Of a stretch of DNA of 64,000 nucleotides, positions 32,590 to 39,822 are shown piece after piece. Under the pieces are notes generated by a model. That model was not told the DNA's origin and did not search any database. It worked only from the letters and a program-made list of their open reading frames with translations. The stretch lies in NCBI RefSeq assembly GCF_900129665.1, contig NZ_FQWL01000002.1:620001-684000 (forward strand). The letters run 5' to 3'. Positions within the stretch are counted from its first letter, which is position 1. The number at the start of each line of letters is the position of its first letter. The DNA is from Flagellimonas flava. GTDB lineage: Bacteria > Bacteroidota > Bacteroidia > Flavobacteriales > Flavobacteriaceae. The position numbers were made by a program, and so were the translations under genes.

Positions 32590-33042
32590 TCAGGCCAACG
32601 CCGTGATATAATGCTCGGTTCCGTTAAAGACAAAACTATCCCCTGTTTCTTTACCAAACATGGCTTGCGCAATGGGGGAACTGGGAGAAATACAAAAAAT
32701 ACTTTTACTGTTCGTGGTGTTCATCGCACCTGAAGAAATTGCGACAAAATACACCGCTGTAGATGTGGTAACCAAACTTCCAAGGCTGATCTTTCCGGTA
32801 TTGGTGCCAATATCAACCTGGGCCAACACGCGTGCCATCCGGTCCAGTTCCATGGACTGCTTTCCCAATTTTTCCTGCTCAAGCTGCACCATGGCCCTAC
32901 CTGTTTCATGTTTGTCCCCGGCGCTGCTCTTTGTTTCCGAATTCAAGGATTCTTGCAAAGCCTTCGTTCGCTGCTGCAACAATGCCCTTTTCTGGGCGAT
33001 GTAATCCAAACAATGTTTTAGTGCTTTTTCCTTTACATCCAT
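32590..33042 (-). CDS. GreA/GreB-like C-terminal domain protein
   Basis: A 150-residue protein. The N-terminal half is a coiled-coil-prone helix pair (ALKHCLDYIAQKRALLQQRTKALQE and MVQLEQEKLGKQSMELDRMARVLAQVD). The C-terminal part (GSLVTTSTAVYFVAISSG to SISPSSPIAQAMFGKETGDSF) is the FKBP-like domain of the Gre family, whose last motif SP.(A)(Q/R)AL.GK..GD is preserved. A secondary-channel RNA polymerase factor is plausible, but the acidic tip of the coiled coil is not obvious. It lies 11 bp after the histidine kinase gene on the same strand. Confidence 0.75.
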   Translation of the reverse strand: MDVKEKALKHCLDYIAQKRALLQQRTKALQESLNSETKSSAGDKHETGRAMVQLEQEKLGKQSMELDRMARVLAQVDIGTNTGKISLGSLVTTSTAVYFVAISSGAMNTTNSKSIFCISPSSPIAQAMFGKETGDSFVFNGTEHYITALA

Positions 33043-33053
33043 GGTAGCGTCCC

Positions 33054-34400
33054 TTATACAAAAGTCAATCTAAAAACGGTTTCCCGATTTGGGATAGATC
33101 TTACTTTTAGGCTGCCTCCGTGGAGTTGCATTACCCTTTTGGAAAGACTCAGTCCAATTCCAGTGCCCTCGGATTTTGTGGTAAAGAACGGCACAAAAAC
33201 TTCATCTATCAGGTCTTCAGGTATGCCCGGGCCATTATCAATGATTTCGATGTACTTTATACTTTCTTTTTCAATGCCGGCCTTTAACAACACCCGCCCA
33301 TTTTCCATGTCCTTTACAGACTGCAATCCATTTTTGCACAGGTTGATCAACACTTGGGAAATTTGTTTTTCATCGATAAAAAACTCCAGGTCTGAAGGTT
33401 CACAACTTACTTCTAAGCTCGATTTTTCCGGTTTAGCAGCCATTAGAACCTCAATTTTTTCCAACAGGGCCTTACCGGAAACTATAGCTTTGTTGGGGTC
33501 CGGAACACTGAGCAAACTTCTGTACGATTGGACAAAGTCCATAAGGTTGTTCCCCTGGTCCTTGATTACCTCTAATCCTTTCAAGGTGTTTTTAATCTGC
33601 GTTTCATCAAGATCCTCCAAAGCCACCATTTCGTCGTTGGTGCGATAGTACTTGATAATGGAATCAGAAATGGAGGCTATCGGTGTAATCGTGTTCATTA
33701 TTTCGTGCGTAAGCACACGGATGAGTCGAACCCAGGATTGGGTCTCTTTTTCATCCAGTTCATCATTGATATCTTGGGCCACCACTAACAACAGGGATTG
33801 CCCATCCAATACCAAAGGGGTGGATTTCATGGCCAGTTGAATTTGTTCCCTTTCCGTGGACAATTGGAACAAACGCCTTTCAAATGGCTTAAAGGATTGA
33901 AAAACCTGATACAGGTTTTCATCTACTTGTGCTAACTGCTTAATGTGATTTAAAGGCGTGTAGTTCAATAGATTTTCCATAGTAGGGTTGGAAAACAGGA
34001 TGTGCCCTTTTTCATTAAAAGACAGTATTCCAATACTGGCCTGCCTTAAAATTTCCTGATAATACTGCTCCCTGATCTGCAATTGCAAATGCACTTCTTG
34101 AATCAATCCATTCACTCGGTTCAGGCTTTGGTTCAGTTCCTTGAAGGATTTGATGGTCACCTGCTCCGGAAAACGCAAGGTAAAATCTTCATTTTTTATG
34201 GCATCGAAAAAATAAGCAATCTTTCTATTGGTTCTATTGATAAAGGTAATCAGTGCATAGACCTGCGAAACCATTAAGATTACCATAAGTCCGAAAGTAA
34301 AATACCACTCTTTCACAAAAGACATGGCAATGCCCAATGCCGTTAGTGTAATTAGGATTACCCTTAAAATAAGCTGGAGATAAAAATTACGGCTGGCCAT
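33054..34400 (-). CDS. Sensor histidine kinase (NtrB-like, intramembrane-sensing architecture)
   Basis: A 448-residue kinase. Two transmembrane helices (about residues 8-28 and 34-54) are separated by only about five residues (VKEWY), so there is no periplasmic sensor. A HAMP/linker follows and a PAS domain spans about 110-210. The phospho-accepting His is H232 in VLTHEIMNTITPI. The ATPase domain has N-box ISQVLINLCKNGLQSV, G1 DNGPGIP, F-box PFFTTK and G2 GTGIGLSLSKRVMQLHGG. It overlaps the regulator gene stop by one base, so both are translated from one mRNA. It would signal to the NtrC-type regulator and the divergent exporter genes. Confidence 0.92.
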   Translation of the reverse strand: MASRNFYLQLILRVILITLTALGIAMSFVKEWYFTFGLMVILMVSQVYALITFINRTNRKIAYFFDAIKNEDFTLRFPEQVTIKSFKELNQSLNRVNGLIQEVHLQLQIREQYYQEILRQASIGILSFNEKGHILFSNPTMENLLNYTPLNHIKQLAQVDENLYQVFQSFKPFERRLFQLSTEREQIQLAMKSTPLVLDGQSLLLVVAQDINDELDEKETQSWVRLIRVLTHEIMNTITPIASISDSIIKYYRTNDEMVALEDLDETQIKNTLKGLEVIKDQGNNLMDFVQSYRSLLSVPDPNKAIVSGKALLEKIEVLMAAKPEKSSLEVSCEPSDLEFFIDEKQISQVLINLCKNGLQSVKDMENGRVLLKAGIEKESIKYIEIIDNGPGIPEDLIDEVFVPFFTTKSEGTGIGLSLSKRVMQLHGGSLKVRSIPNRETVFRLTFV

Positions 34401-35764
34401 TACTTATTCTTTTTCTTCAGTTTGTTGTACAATGTCTGGCGCGAAATTCCCAACTGTCCTGCGGCTGCACTATAGTTTCCATCATGTTCTTCCAGAGCCC
34501 TGGCAATCATCTGCTGTTCCATCTCGTCCAAAGTGGACGGCATATGTTCCATGGATTGCAGTGGTTTGGAATGCAGTAAAAAGTCCGTGGGTTTCAAAAC
34601 GTTTCCTTCCGAAAGAATCACGGCCCTTTCCATGGTATGCTGTAACTCCCTAACATTTCCAGGCCAGGGATATTCCATGAGCTTTTCATGGGCTAGATTG
34701 TTGATTCGCAATCCCGGCTTGTCATATTTGGCAGCAAACTTCTTCAGGAAAAATTCCGCCAAGACCAAAATATCACCTTCCCGCTCCCTAAGTGGCGGCA
34801 CCTCAATATTAATGGTGTTTAATCTGTAGAGCAAATCTTCCCGAAAAAGACCATCGGCAACCATTTGTTCCAAATTACAATTGGTGGCGCTGATCAAACG
34901 GATGTCGACTGCAATAGGTTTGTTTGACCCTACCCGTACCACCGATTTATTCTGTATGGCCGATAATAATTTGGCCTGTGTTTGAAGGGATAAGTTTCCC
35001 ATTTCATCCAAAAATAAGGTTCCCTTATGGGCTGCTTCAAACTTTCCAGCGCGATCTTCCTTGGCATCCGTGAACGATCCCTTTATATGTCCAAACAGTT
35101 CACTCTCAAACAGATTTTCAGCTATGGAGCCCATGTCGACCCCAATGAACAACTCTCCTTTTCTAGGGGAAAGGCGATGCAGTTCCCTTGCAATGAGCTC
35201 CTTTCCTGTTCCGTTTTCTCCAGTTATTAGGACATTCACATCGGTTTTGGCCACCTTCCTCACCAAATTTAATACCGAGGTAAGGGCCTTTGAGTTTCCA
35301 ATGATGAAGTTTTTATCGGCGTTGATGACCTGCTTAAGCTCATTCTCTTTTTTCTTAAGCTGATGTATTTCTTGTTTGGATTTTCTGAGTTCGTAGGCCG
35401 ATTTTACAGTGGCCAATAGTCGCTCATTGTTCCATGGTTTCAATACAAAATCGGATGCGCCCTGCTTCAGTGCTCTTACGGCCAAGTCAACTGCTCCATA
35501 TGCCGTCATCATAATGACAGAGGTGTTGGGCGACTTCTTTTTAATTTCATTCAACCAGTAAAGTCCTTCATTTCCGGTGTTCACCCCGGCTGAAAAGTTC
35601 ATGTCCAAAAGCACAATGTCAATTTCTTCCATGTTTGGAAAGGATGAAATCTGGTTCGGATTAAACAGCGTCTCCACACTCTTATATTCAAACTGTAATA
35701 GAATTTCCAAAGCGCTAAGTACACTTTTATTATCATCTATCACCAAAATCTTGGCCTCGGTCAT
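34400..35764 (-). CDS. Sigma-54-dependent response regulator (NtrC family)
   Basis: A 454-residue response regulator. The receiver domain has the phospho-acceptor D54 in IDIVLLDMNF and the acidic pocket VIDDNKS. The AAA+ domain has Walker A GENGTGKE and Walker B GTLFLDEMG, with the sigma-54 contact loop as KGSFTDA, where the classical GAFTGA reads GSFTDA (a variant I recall from Bacteroidota). A Fis-type HTH ends the protein (NYSAAAGQLGISRQTLYNKLKK). It is the first gene of the regulator-kinase pair and is divergent from tolC, with two dyads and a sigma-54 promoter in the gap. Confidence 0.94.
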   Translation of the reverse strand: MTEAKILVIDDNKSVLSALEILLQFEYKSVETLFNPNQISSFPNMEEIDIVLLDMNFSAGVNTGNEGLYWLNEIKKKSPNTSVIMMTAYGAVDLAVRALKQGASDFVLKPWNNERLLATVKSAYELRKSKQEIHQLKKKENELKQVINADKNFIIGNSKALTSVLNLVRKVAKTDVNVLITGENGTGKELIARELHRLSPRKGELFIGVDMGSIAENLFESELFGHIKGSFTDAKEDRAGKFEAAHKGTLFLDEMGNLSLQTQAKLLSAIQNKSVVRVGSNKPIAVDIRLISATNCNLEQMVADGLFREDLLYRLNTINIEVPPLREREGDILVLAEFFLKKFAAKYDKPGLRINNLAHEKLMEYPWPGNVRELQHTMERAVILSEGNVLKPTDFLLHSKPLQSMEHMPSTLDEMEQQMIARALEEHDGNYSAAAGQLGISRQTLYNKLKKKNK

Positions 35765-35821
35765 ATCGGAATTGATGTGTTTCGGATAAAACTACAATTT
35801 GACTTTCAAATTTTATAGGCC

Positions 35822-35862
35822 GTGTAAAATATTTGGACATATTTTGTACAAATATTTTACAC
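35822..35862 (+). promoter_or_regulatory. Candidate NtrC-type enhancer: two dyads, 22 bp apart
   Basis: The outer arms GTGTAAAATATTTG (35822-35835) and CAAATATTTTACAC (35849-35862) are exact inverted repeats. Within this lie two 17-bp sites, TGTAAAATATTTGGACA (35823-35839) and TGTACAAATATTTTACA (35845-35861), centres 22 bp apart (two turns). They are about 100 and 120 bp upstream of the expected tolC start point, as usual for NtrC-family activators. Confidence 0.7.
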
Positions 35863-35924
35863 CTTTCATTCTCAAAATCACTTTCCAATTCTATAATGTT
35901 CTGTTTGTCAGGTTTTTATTCTTT

Positions 35925-35940
35925 TGGCATAAGAATAGCA
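35925..35940 (+). promoter_or_regulatory. Sigma-54 promoter for the exporter operon
   Basis: TGGCAT-AAGAA-TAGCA matches the sigma-54 consensus TGGCAC-N5-TTGCA at the GG and GC dinucleotides with correct spacing; two positions differ (C to T, and T to A). Transcription would start near 35951, 15 bp before the tolC ATG. Confidence 0.7.
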
Positions 35941-35965
35941 ACTATTTTGGCACAGTTCATATAAA

Positions 35966-37306
35966 ATGACAAAAAAACTATACATATCATTATTTACATT
36001 CCTGGTTACAACCCTCGGGTTTTCCCAAAAAAAGTGGTCTTTGGAGGAATGCGTTTCCTATGCAATTGACCATAACCTCCAAGTAAAAAACACTTCCTAC
36101 GCTGAGGATTCGGGTAAGGAAACCTACCGTCAATCCATTCGAAACCTGCTCCCCAATGTCACGGGCTTTTCGGACTATCGCTATAGCGAAGGTCTTATTG
36201 AAGATCCACAAACCGGTGTATTGGTCAACAATGAGTTCTATAGCACCAGTTACAGTTTAAGGGCAAATATTGATGTGTTCCAAGGGTTTCAGAAACTAAA
36301 CACGATCAAGGCCTCAAAATTTATTTACCGCGCAACACAGGAAGATGTCACCCAGCAAAAGTTTCTATTGGCCTTTAGGGTAATGTCAGCTTATTATGAC
36401 ATTAAATTCAACGAAGGATTGGTGGCAAATTCTCTGGAACAACTTGAGTTGTCGCAATCCAACTATAACCTGGTTCAAAAGCAAGTGGAATTGGGCCTTA
36501 TGGCCAAGGCGGATCTGTATGAAGCAGAGTCCAATCTTTTGGGGGATAAACTTTTGGTGACCCAAAACAAAAACCTGCTGGCACTTTCAAAACTTACGTT
36601 GTTACAGGAAATGAACCTCACAGAGGAAAATAACATCGAACTTGAGACCTCGTTGGACCCCATTTCAACCGAGCTAACCGAGAAAGCTTCCTTGGATTCC
36701 ATCTACCGGGTGGCCAGGGAATTTGTTCCCTTGGTGAAAGCGCAAGATTTGCGCACCAAAGCGGCCAAAAAACAGATGCAGGCCACACGCGGCAGCCTAT
36801 ACCCTTCCCTTACGGTAATTGCCAGCTTAAACTCAGGGTTTTCAGAAACCAACAGGGATGACAACGATATGGTCATTCCTTTTAGACAACAGTTGGGCGA
36901 TAACTTTTCCCGCTTTGTGGGAGCAGAGTTAAATGTCCCCTTAAGTATGGGCTGGGCCAACCGATCTCGGGTCAAACAGCAAAAAATCGCTTACCTACAA
37001 GCCAAGAACAATTTGGAAATCCAAGAACAGGAACTCTTTCAATTATTGCAGCAATTGGTCCAGACCAATGAAGCCTTGAAAGACGAATACCAGCAAAGCA
37101 TAAAACGTATGGAAGCACAGGAGTTGGCTTTTTCCATCGCACAAAAACAATACGAAAAGGGTTTGATCAATGCATTAGATCTTTTTCAGGCCAAGAATTT
37201 GTACGGAGTGGCCCAAAATGAGAACTTACAGGTAGGCTTACGCCTCAAAGTCAATAAAAGTACCATAGACTTTTACAGCGGCCTGCCCATTTTTAATATC
37301 AACTAA
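35966..37306 (+). CDS. TolC family outer membrane efflux protein
   Basis: A 446-residue outer membrane factor with a signal peptide (MTKKLYISLFTFLVTTLGFSQ). It shows two OEP repeats of long amphipathic helices: SLEECVSYAIDHNLQVKNT (about residues 25-43), LSQSNYNLVQKQVELGLMAKADLYEAESNLL (about 165-195) and the equivalent EKGLINALDLFQAKNLYGVAQN near residue 395. It would form the trimeric tunnel that connects with the HlyD-type adaptor and permeases. It lies 8 bp before the adaptor gene, in one operon from a sigma-54 promoter. Confidence 0.93.
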   Translation: MTKKLYISLFTFLVTTLGFSQKKWSLEECVSYAIDHNLQVKNTSYAEDSGKETYRQSIRNLLPNVTGFSDYRYSEGLIEDPQTGVLVNNEFYSTSYSLRANIDVFQGFQKLNTIKASKFIYRATQEDVTQQKFLLAFRVMSAYYDIKFNEGLVANSLEQLELSQSNYNLVQKQVELGLMAKADLYEAESNLLGDKLLVTQNKNLLALSKLTLLQEMNLTEENNIELETSLDPISTELTEKASLDSIYRVAREFVPLVKAQDLRTKAAKKQMQATRGSLYPSLTVIASLNSGFSETNRDDNDMVIPFRQQLGDNFSRFVGAELNVPLSMGWANRSRVKQQKIAYLQAKNNLEIQEQELFQLLQQLVQTNEALKDEYQQSIKRMEAQELAFSIAQKQYEKGLINALDLFQAKNLYGVAQNENLQVGLRLKVNKSTIDFYSGLPIFNIN

Positions 37307-37313
37307 AACAACA

Positions 37314-38564
37314 ATGGATATACAACTTGAAAAAAAGAAAGGATTAAGACCGAAGCATTACGGTTACATCGCATTAGGTGTATTGGTCTTATTTATGGGA
37401 TGGAAACTACTCTTTTCCAATTCCATGTCCACCTACCGGACAGATAAGGAACGGTTGTCCATTGCCCAGGTAAGTGAGGGGAAATTTGATGATTACATTA
37501 CCATTAACGGGAATGTAGCGCCCATAGCCACTATTTACATGGATGCTTATGAGGGTGGTAGGGTTGCCGAAAAACTTATAGAGGAAGGCACCATGGTGAA
37601 GAAAGGTGATATCATCCTGAAATTGGAGAATATAGGTTTGTACGAACAAATCCTGGCCAGCGAAAGTAACCTGGCCCTAAAGCAAAACGACCTGCGTTCC
37701 ACCAAACTTACCTTCGACTCAAGACAGGTGGAAGGAAAGCGATCCTTGGCTACCGCCGAATATGATCTACAGCGTCTAAAGCGAAACTACGAACAGAACG
37801 AAGCACTCTATAATGATGAGCTCATTTCCAAAGAAGCCTATTTGTTATCCAAGGAAAACTATGAGCTTTCCAAACGCCAGTACGATATTGTAAAGTTGCA
37901 AACGGAGCAGGACGATGAACTTCGTAGAACCTCTTTGACCAGCTTGGATGGCGACCTTCAGCGCATGCGCCAAACACTGTCCATGGTCTATGAACGTTTG
38001 GATCATCTTAATGTACGCGCCCCCGCCGATGGCCAGCTTGGTTTTTTGGATGCGGAAATCGGACAGAACATACAGCAAGGCGAACGTATAGGACAGGTCA
38101 ATGTGCTTACGGATTTTAAAATTGAAGCCGAGATTGATGAGCACTACATTGATCGGGTCAAAAGGGAGCTGCAAGCCTCTTTGGAGCGAAACGGCAATGA
38201 ATATGGTCTTCGATTGCGCAAGGTATATCCTGAGGTAAGGAACGGAAGATTTAAAGTGGACCTTGTCTTTACCGGCGAAAAGCCAGAAACCATCAGGGCC
38301 GGACAGAGCTATAACATCAGGCTTCAACTCGGGGCTTCCAGCGATGCACTTTTGTTGCCCAAGGGAGGATTTTTCCAAAGCACTGGCGGACAATGGGTCT
38401 TTGTGGTGAACGCGGACGAAAGTGAAGCCCTAAAACGGAACATCCGGATCGGAAAACAGAATTCAAGATATTTTGAAGTGCTGGACGGCCTTCAACCTGG
38501 CGAACAGGTAATTACAAGTAACTATGACAGTTTTGGAACTGCCGAAAGAATCGTATTAAAATAA
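37314..38564 (+). CDS. MacA/HlyD-type periplasmic adaptor
   Basis: A 416-residue membrane-fusion protein. One N-terminal helix (about residues 17-36, YGYIALGVLVLFMGWKLLF) anchors it, followed by the biotinyl-lipoyl half (GGRVAEKLIEEGTMVKKGDIILKLEN, about 80-105), a long coiled-coil hairpin (about 110-230) and the second lipoyl half (VRAPADGQLGFLDAEIGQNIQQGERIG). The rest is beta-barrel and membrane-proximal (VFTGEKPETIRAGQSYNIRLQL). It links TolC to the ABC permeases. The 14-nt gap to the next gene fits one transcript. Confidence 0.93.
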   Translation: MDIQLEKKKGLRPKHYGYIALGVLVLFMGWKLLFSNSMSTYRTDKERLSIAQVSEGKFDDYITINGNVAPIATIYMDAYEGGRVAEKLIEEGTMVKKGDIILKLENIGLYEQILASESNLALKQNDLRSTKLTFDSRQVEGKRSLATAEYDLQRLKRNYEQNEALYNDELISKEAYLLSKENYELSKRQYDIVKLQTEQDDELRRTSLTSLDGDLQRMRQTLSMVYERLDHLNVRAPADGQLGFLDAEIGQNIQQGERIGQVNVLTDFKIEAEIDEHYIDRVKRELQASLERNGNEYGLRLRKVYPEVRNGRFKVDLVFTGEKPETIRAGQSYNIRLQLGASSDALLLPKGGFFQSTGGQWVFVVNADESEALKRNIRIGKQNSRYFEVLDGLQPGEQVITSNYDSFGTAERIVLK

Positions 38565-38578
38565 AATTCAATCAAAAA

Positions 38579-39070
38579 ATGAAAAAGCTATTATTATATG
38601 GATGCGTGCTACTGGGTAGTGCCGCCATGGCGAACCAAAAGCATTATAAAGCTCCCTTAACGGACCTAAATGAAATTGTATTTATTGAGGATGAGGACCT
38701 AGACCTCGGTTTTGACTCCGCTGACTATCTTCCCAAGGACTTTGACCCGCATAAAGTTTATATGGATGTAATGTCGATTCCATACATCGAGGAAGAAAAG
38801 GACTGCGCTCTAGAGTTTGACAGCGCACATTACCTGCCAGAAGGGTTTGATGCCTATTCGGATATTGTAGGGGTTACTTCCATCAACTATATGGAGGATG
38901 ATAGGATTGATTTGGGTTTTGACCCTTCCGAGTATCTTCCGGAAGGCTTTGATCCTTACGAGGACTACTTCAACCTAGACTGGATTCCTTATATCGAAGA
39001 TGAGGAAGAGCTGGAATTGCATTTATCTATTTCCATCCTTAAACTAAGAACAAAACTAACTGCTAAATAA
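38579..39070 (+). CDS. Secreted acidic tandem-repeat protein of unknown function
   Basis: A 163-residue protein with a signal peptide (MKKLLLYGCVLLGSAAMA; cleavage likely after AMA). The mature part is acidic and built of three consecutive 34-35-residue repeats, about residues 35-68, 69-103 and 104-137, plus a partial fourth (138-147). Each repeat has Y/F-(I/M)-E-x-(D/E) at its start, an F-D-(S/P) centre, the core YLPxxFD (YLPKDFD, YLPEGFD, YLPEGFD) and ends with SI or WIP. The tail is basic (LKLRTKLTAK). It is set between the adaptor and the ATPase genes, so it may be a partner, sensor or substrate of the exporter; no known family is claimed. Confidence 0.85.
   Translation: MKKLLLYGCVLLGSAAMANQKHYKAPLTDLNEIVFIEDEDLDLGFDSADYLPKDFDPHKVYMDVMSIPYIEEEKDCALEFDSAHYLPEGFDAYSDIVGVTSINYMEDDRIDLGFDPSEYLPEGFDPYEDYFNLDWIPYIEDEEELELHLSISILKLRTKLTAK
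38681..38989 (+). repeat. Three protein-coding tandem repeats of 34-35 residues
   Basis: Units 38681-38782, 38783-38887 and 38888-38989 encode the three YLPxxFD repeats. They diverge at DNA level, so the duplication is not recent. Confidence 0.75.
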
Positions 39071-39080
39071 TAATCGAAAA

Positions 39081-39776
39081 ATGATACAGATAGAAAATCT
39101 AAAAAAGAGCTTTAGAACTGAAGAGGTAGAGACTTTGGCCCTTAACGGTGTTGACCTAACGGTTGCCGAAGGTGAATTTGTTGCCATCATGGGGCCTTCG
39201 GGTTGCGGAAAGTCCACCTTGCTCAACATTATTGGTATGCTGGATAATCCTACCGAGGGCAGTTACCAATTTGCCGGGCATCAGGTTGGTGGCCTCAAGG
39301 AAAGCCAACGCACCCAGCTTCGTAAGGGAAACCTTGGTTTTGTTTTCCAAAGTTTCAATCTCATTGATGAGCTTACCGTCTACGAAAATGTAGAGCTTCC
39401 CTTGATCTATCTGAAAATGAACAAGGCCGAAAGAAGGGAAAAAGTGAAAAAGGTTTTGGAGCGCATGAAAATTGCGCATCGGGAAAAGCACTTCCCCCAA
39501 CAGCTTTCTGGAGGACAACAACAAAGAGTCGCTATTGCCCGTGCCGTTGTGACCAATCCAAAATTGATCTTAGCGGATGAGCCCACGGGTAATTTGGACT
39601 CTAAAAATGGAATTGAGGTTATGAACCTATTGACGGAACTGAATCAGGAGGGGACCACCATTGTAATGGTGACCCACTCTGACCGGGATTCGCACTACGC
39701 CCACCGGGTCATTAACCTGTTCGATGGTCAAATCGTAACCCAAAGTCAAAACAAACCCATGGGTGCAATGGCCTAG
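39081..39776 (+). CDS. MacB/LolD-type ABC transporter ATPase
   Basis: A 231-residue ATPase. Walker A is GPSGCGKST (about residues 38-46), the Q-loop is FVFQSFNLIDELTVYENV (about 86-103), the signature is LSGGQQQR (about 140-147), Walker B is LILADEPTGNLD (about 160-171) and the His switch is VTHSD (about 197-201). The closing HRVINLFDGQIV is normal for this family. It is the only ATPase in the operon and is followed directly by ten permease genes, which together must use it or another ATPase elsewhere. Confidence 0.95.
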   Translation: MIQIENLKKSFRTEEVETLALNGVDLTVAEGEFVAIMGPSGCGKSTLLNIIGMLDNPTEGSYQFAGHQVGGLKESQRTQLRKGNLGFVFQSFNLIDELTVYENVELPLIYLKMNKAERREKVKKVLERMKIAHREKHFPQQLSGGQQQRVAIARAVVTNPKLILADEPTGNLDSKNGIEVMNLLTELNQEGTTIVMVTHSDRDSHYAHRVINLFDGQIVTQSQNKPMGAMA

Positions 39777-39822
39777 CGAGAGGGAGTTTATTCATCAGTC
39801 ACAACAATCAAAAAACAATCAA

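Noticed and set aside
32567..32603. Inverted repeat CGGCGTT / AACGCCG between arfB and the GreA-like gene
   Set aside because: The loop is 23 bases and there is no T-tract; the right arm lies in the end of the GreA-like gene, so a terminator is not convincing.
35948..35953. A second TGGCAC near the tolC start
   Set aside because: There is no GC dinucleotide at the required distance, and it lies downstream of the better site at 35925-35940.
36703..36975. Long antisense frames within the exporter genes (for example 36703-36975, 55099-55602, 61848-62303)
   Set aside because: They mirror codon bias of the strong genes on the + strand and have no recognisable domains or leaders.
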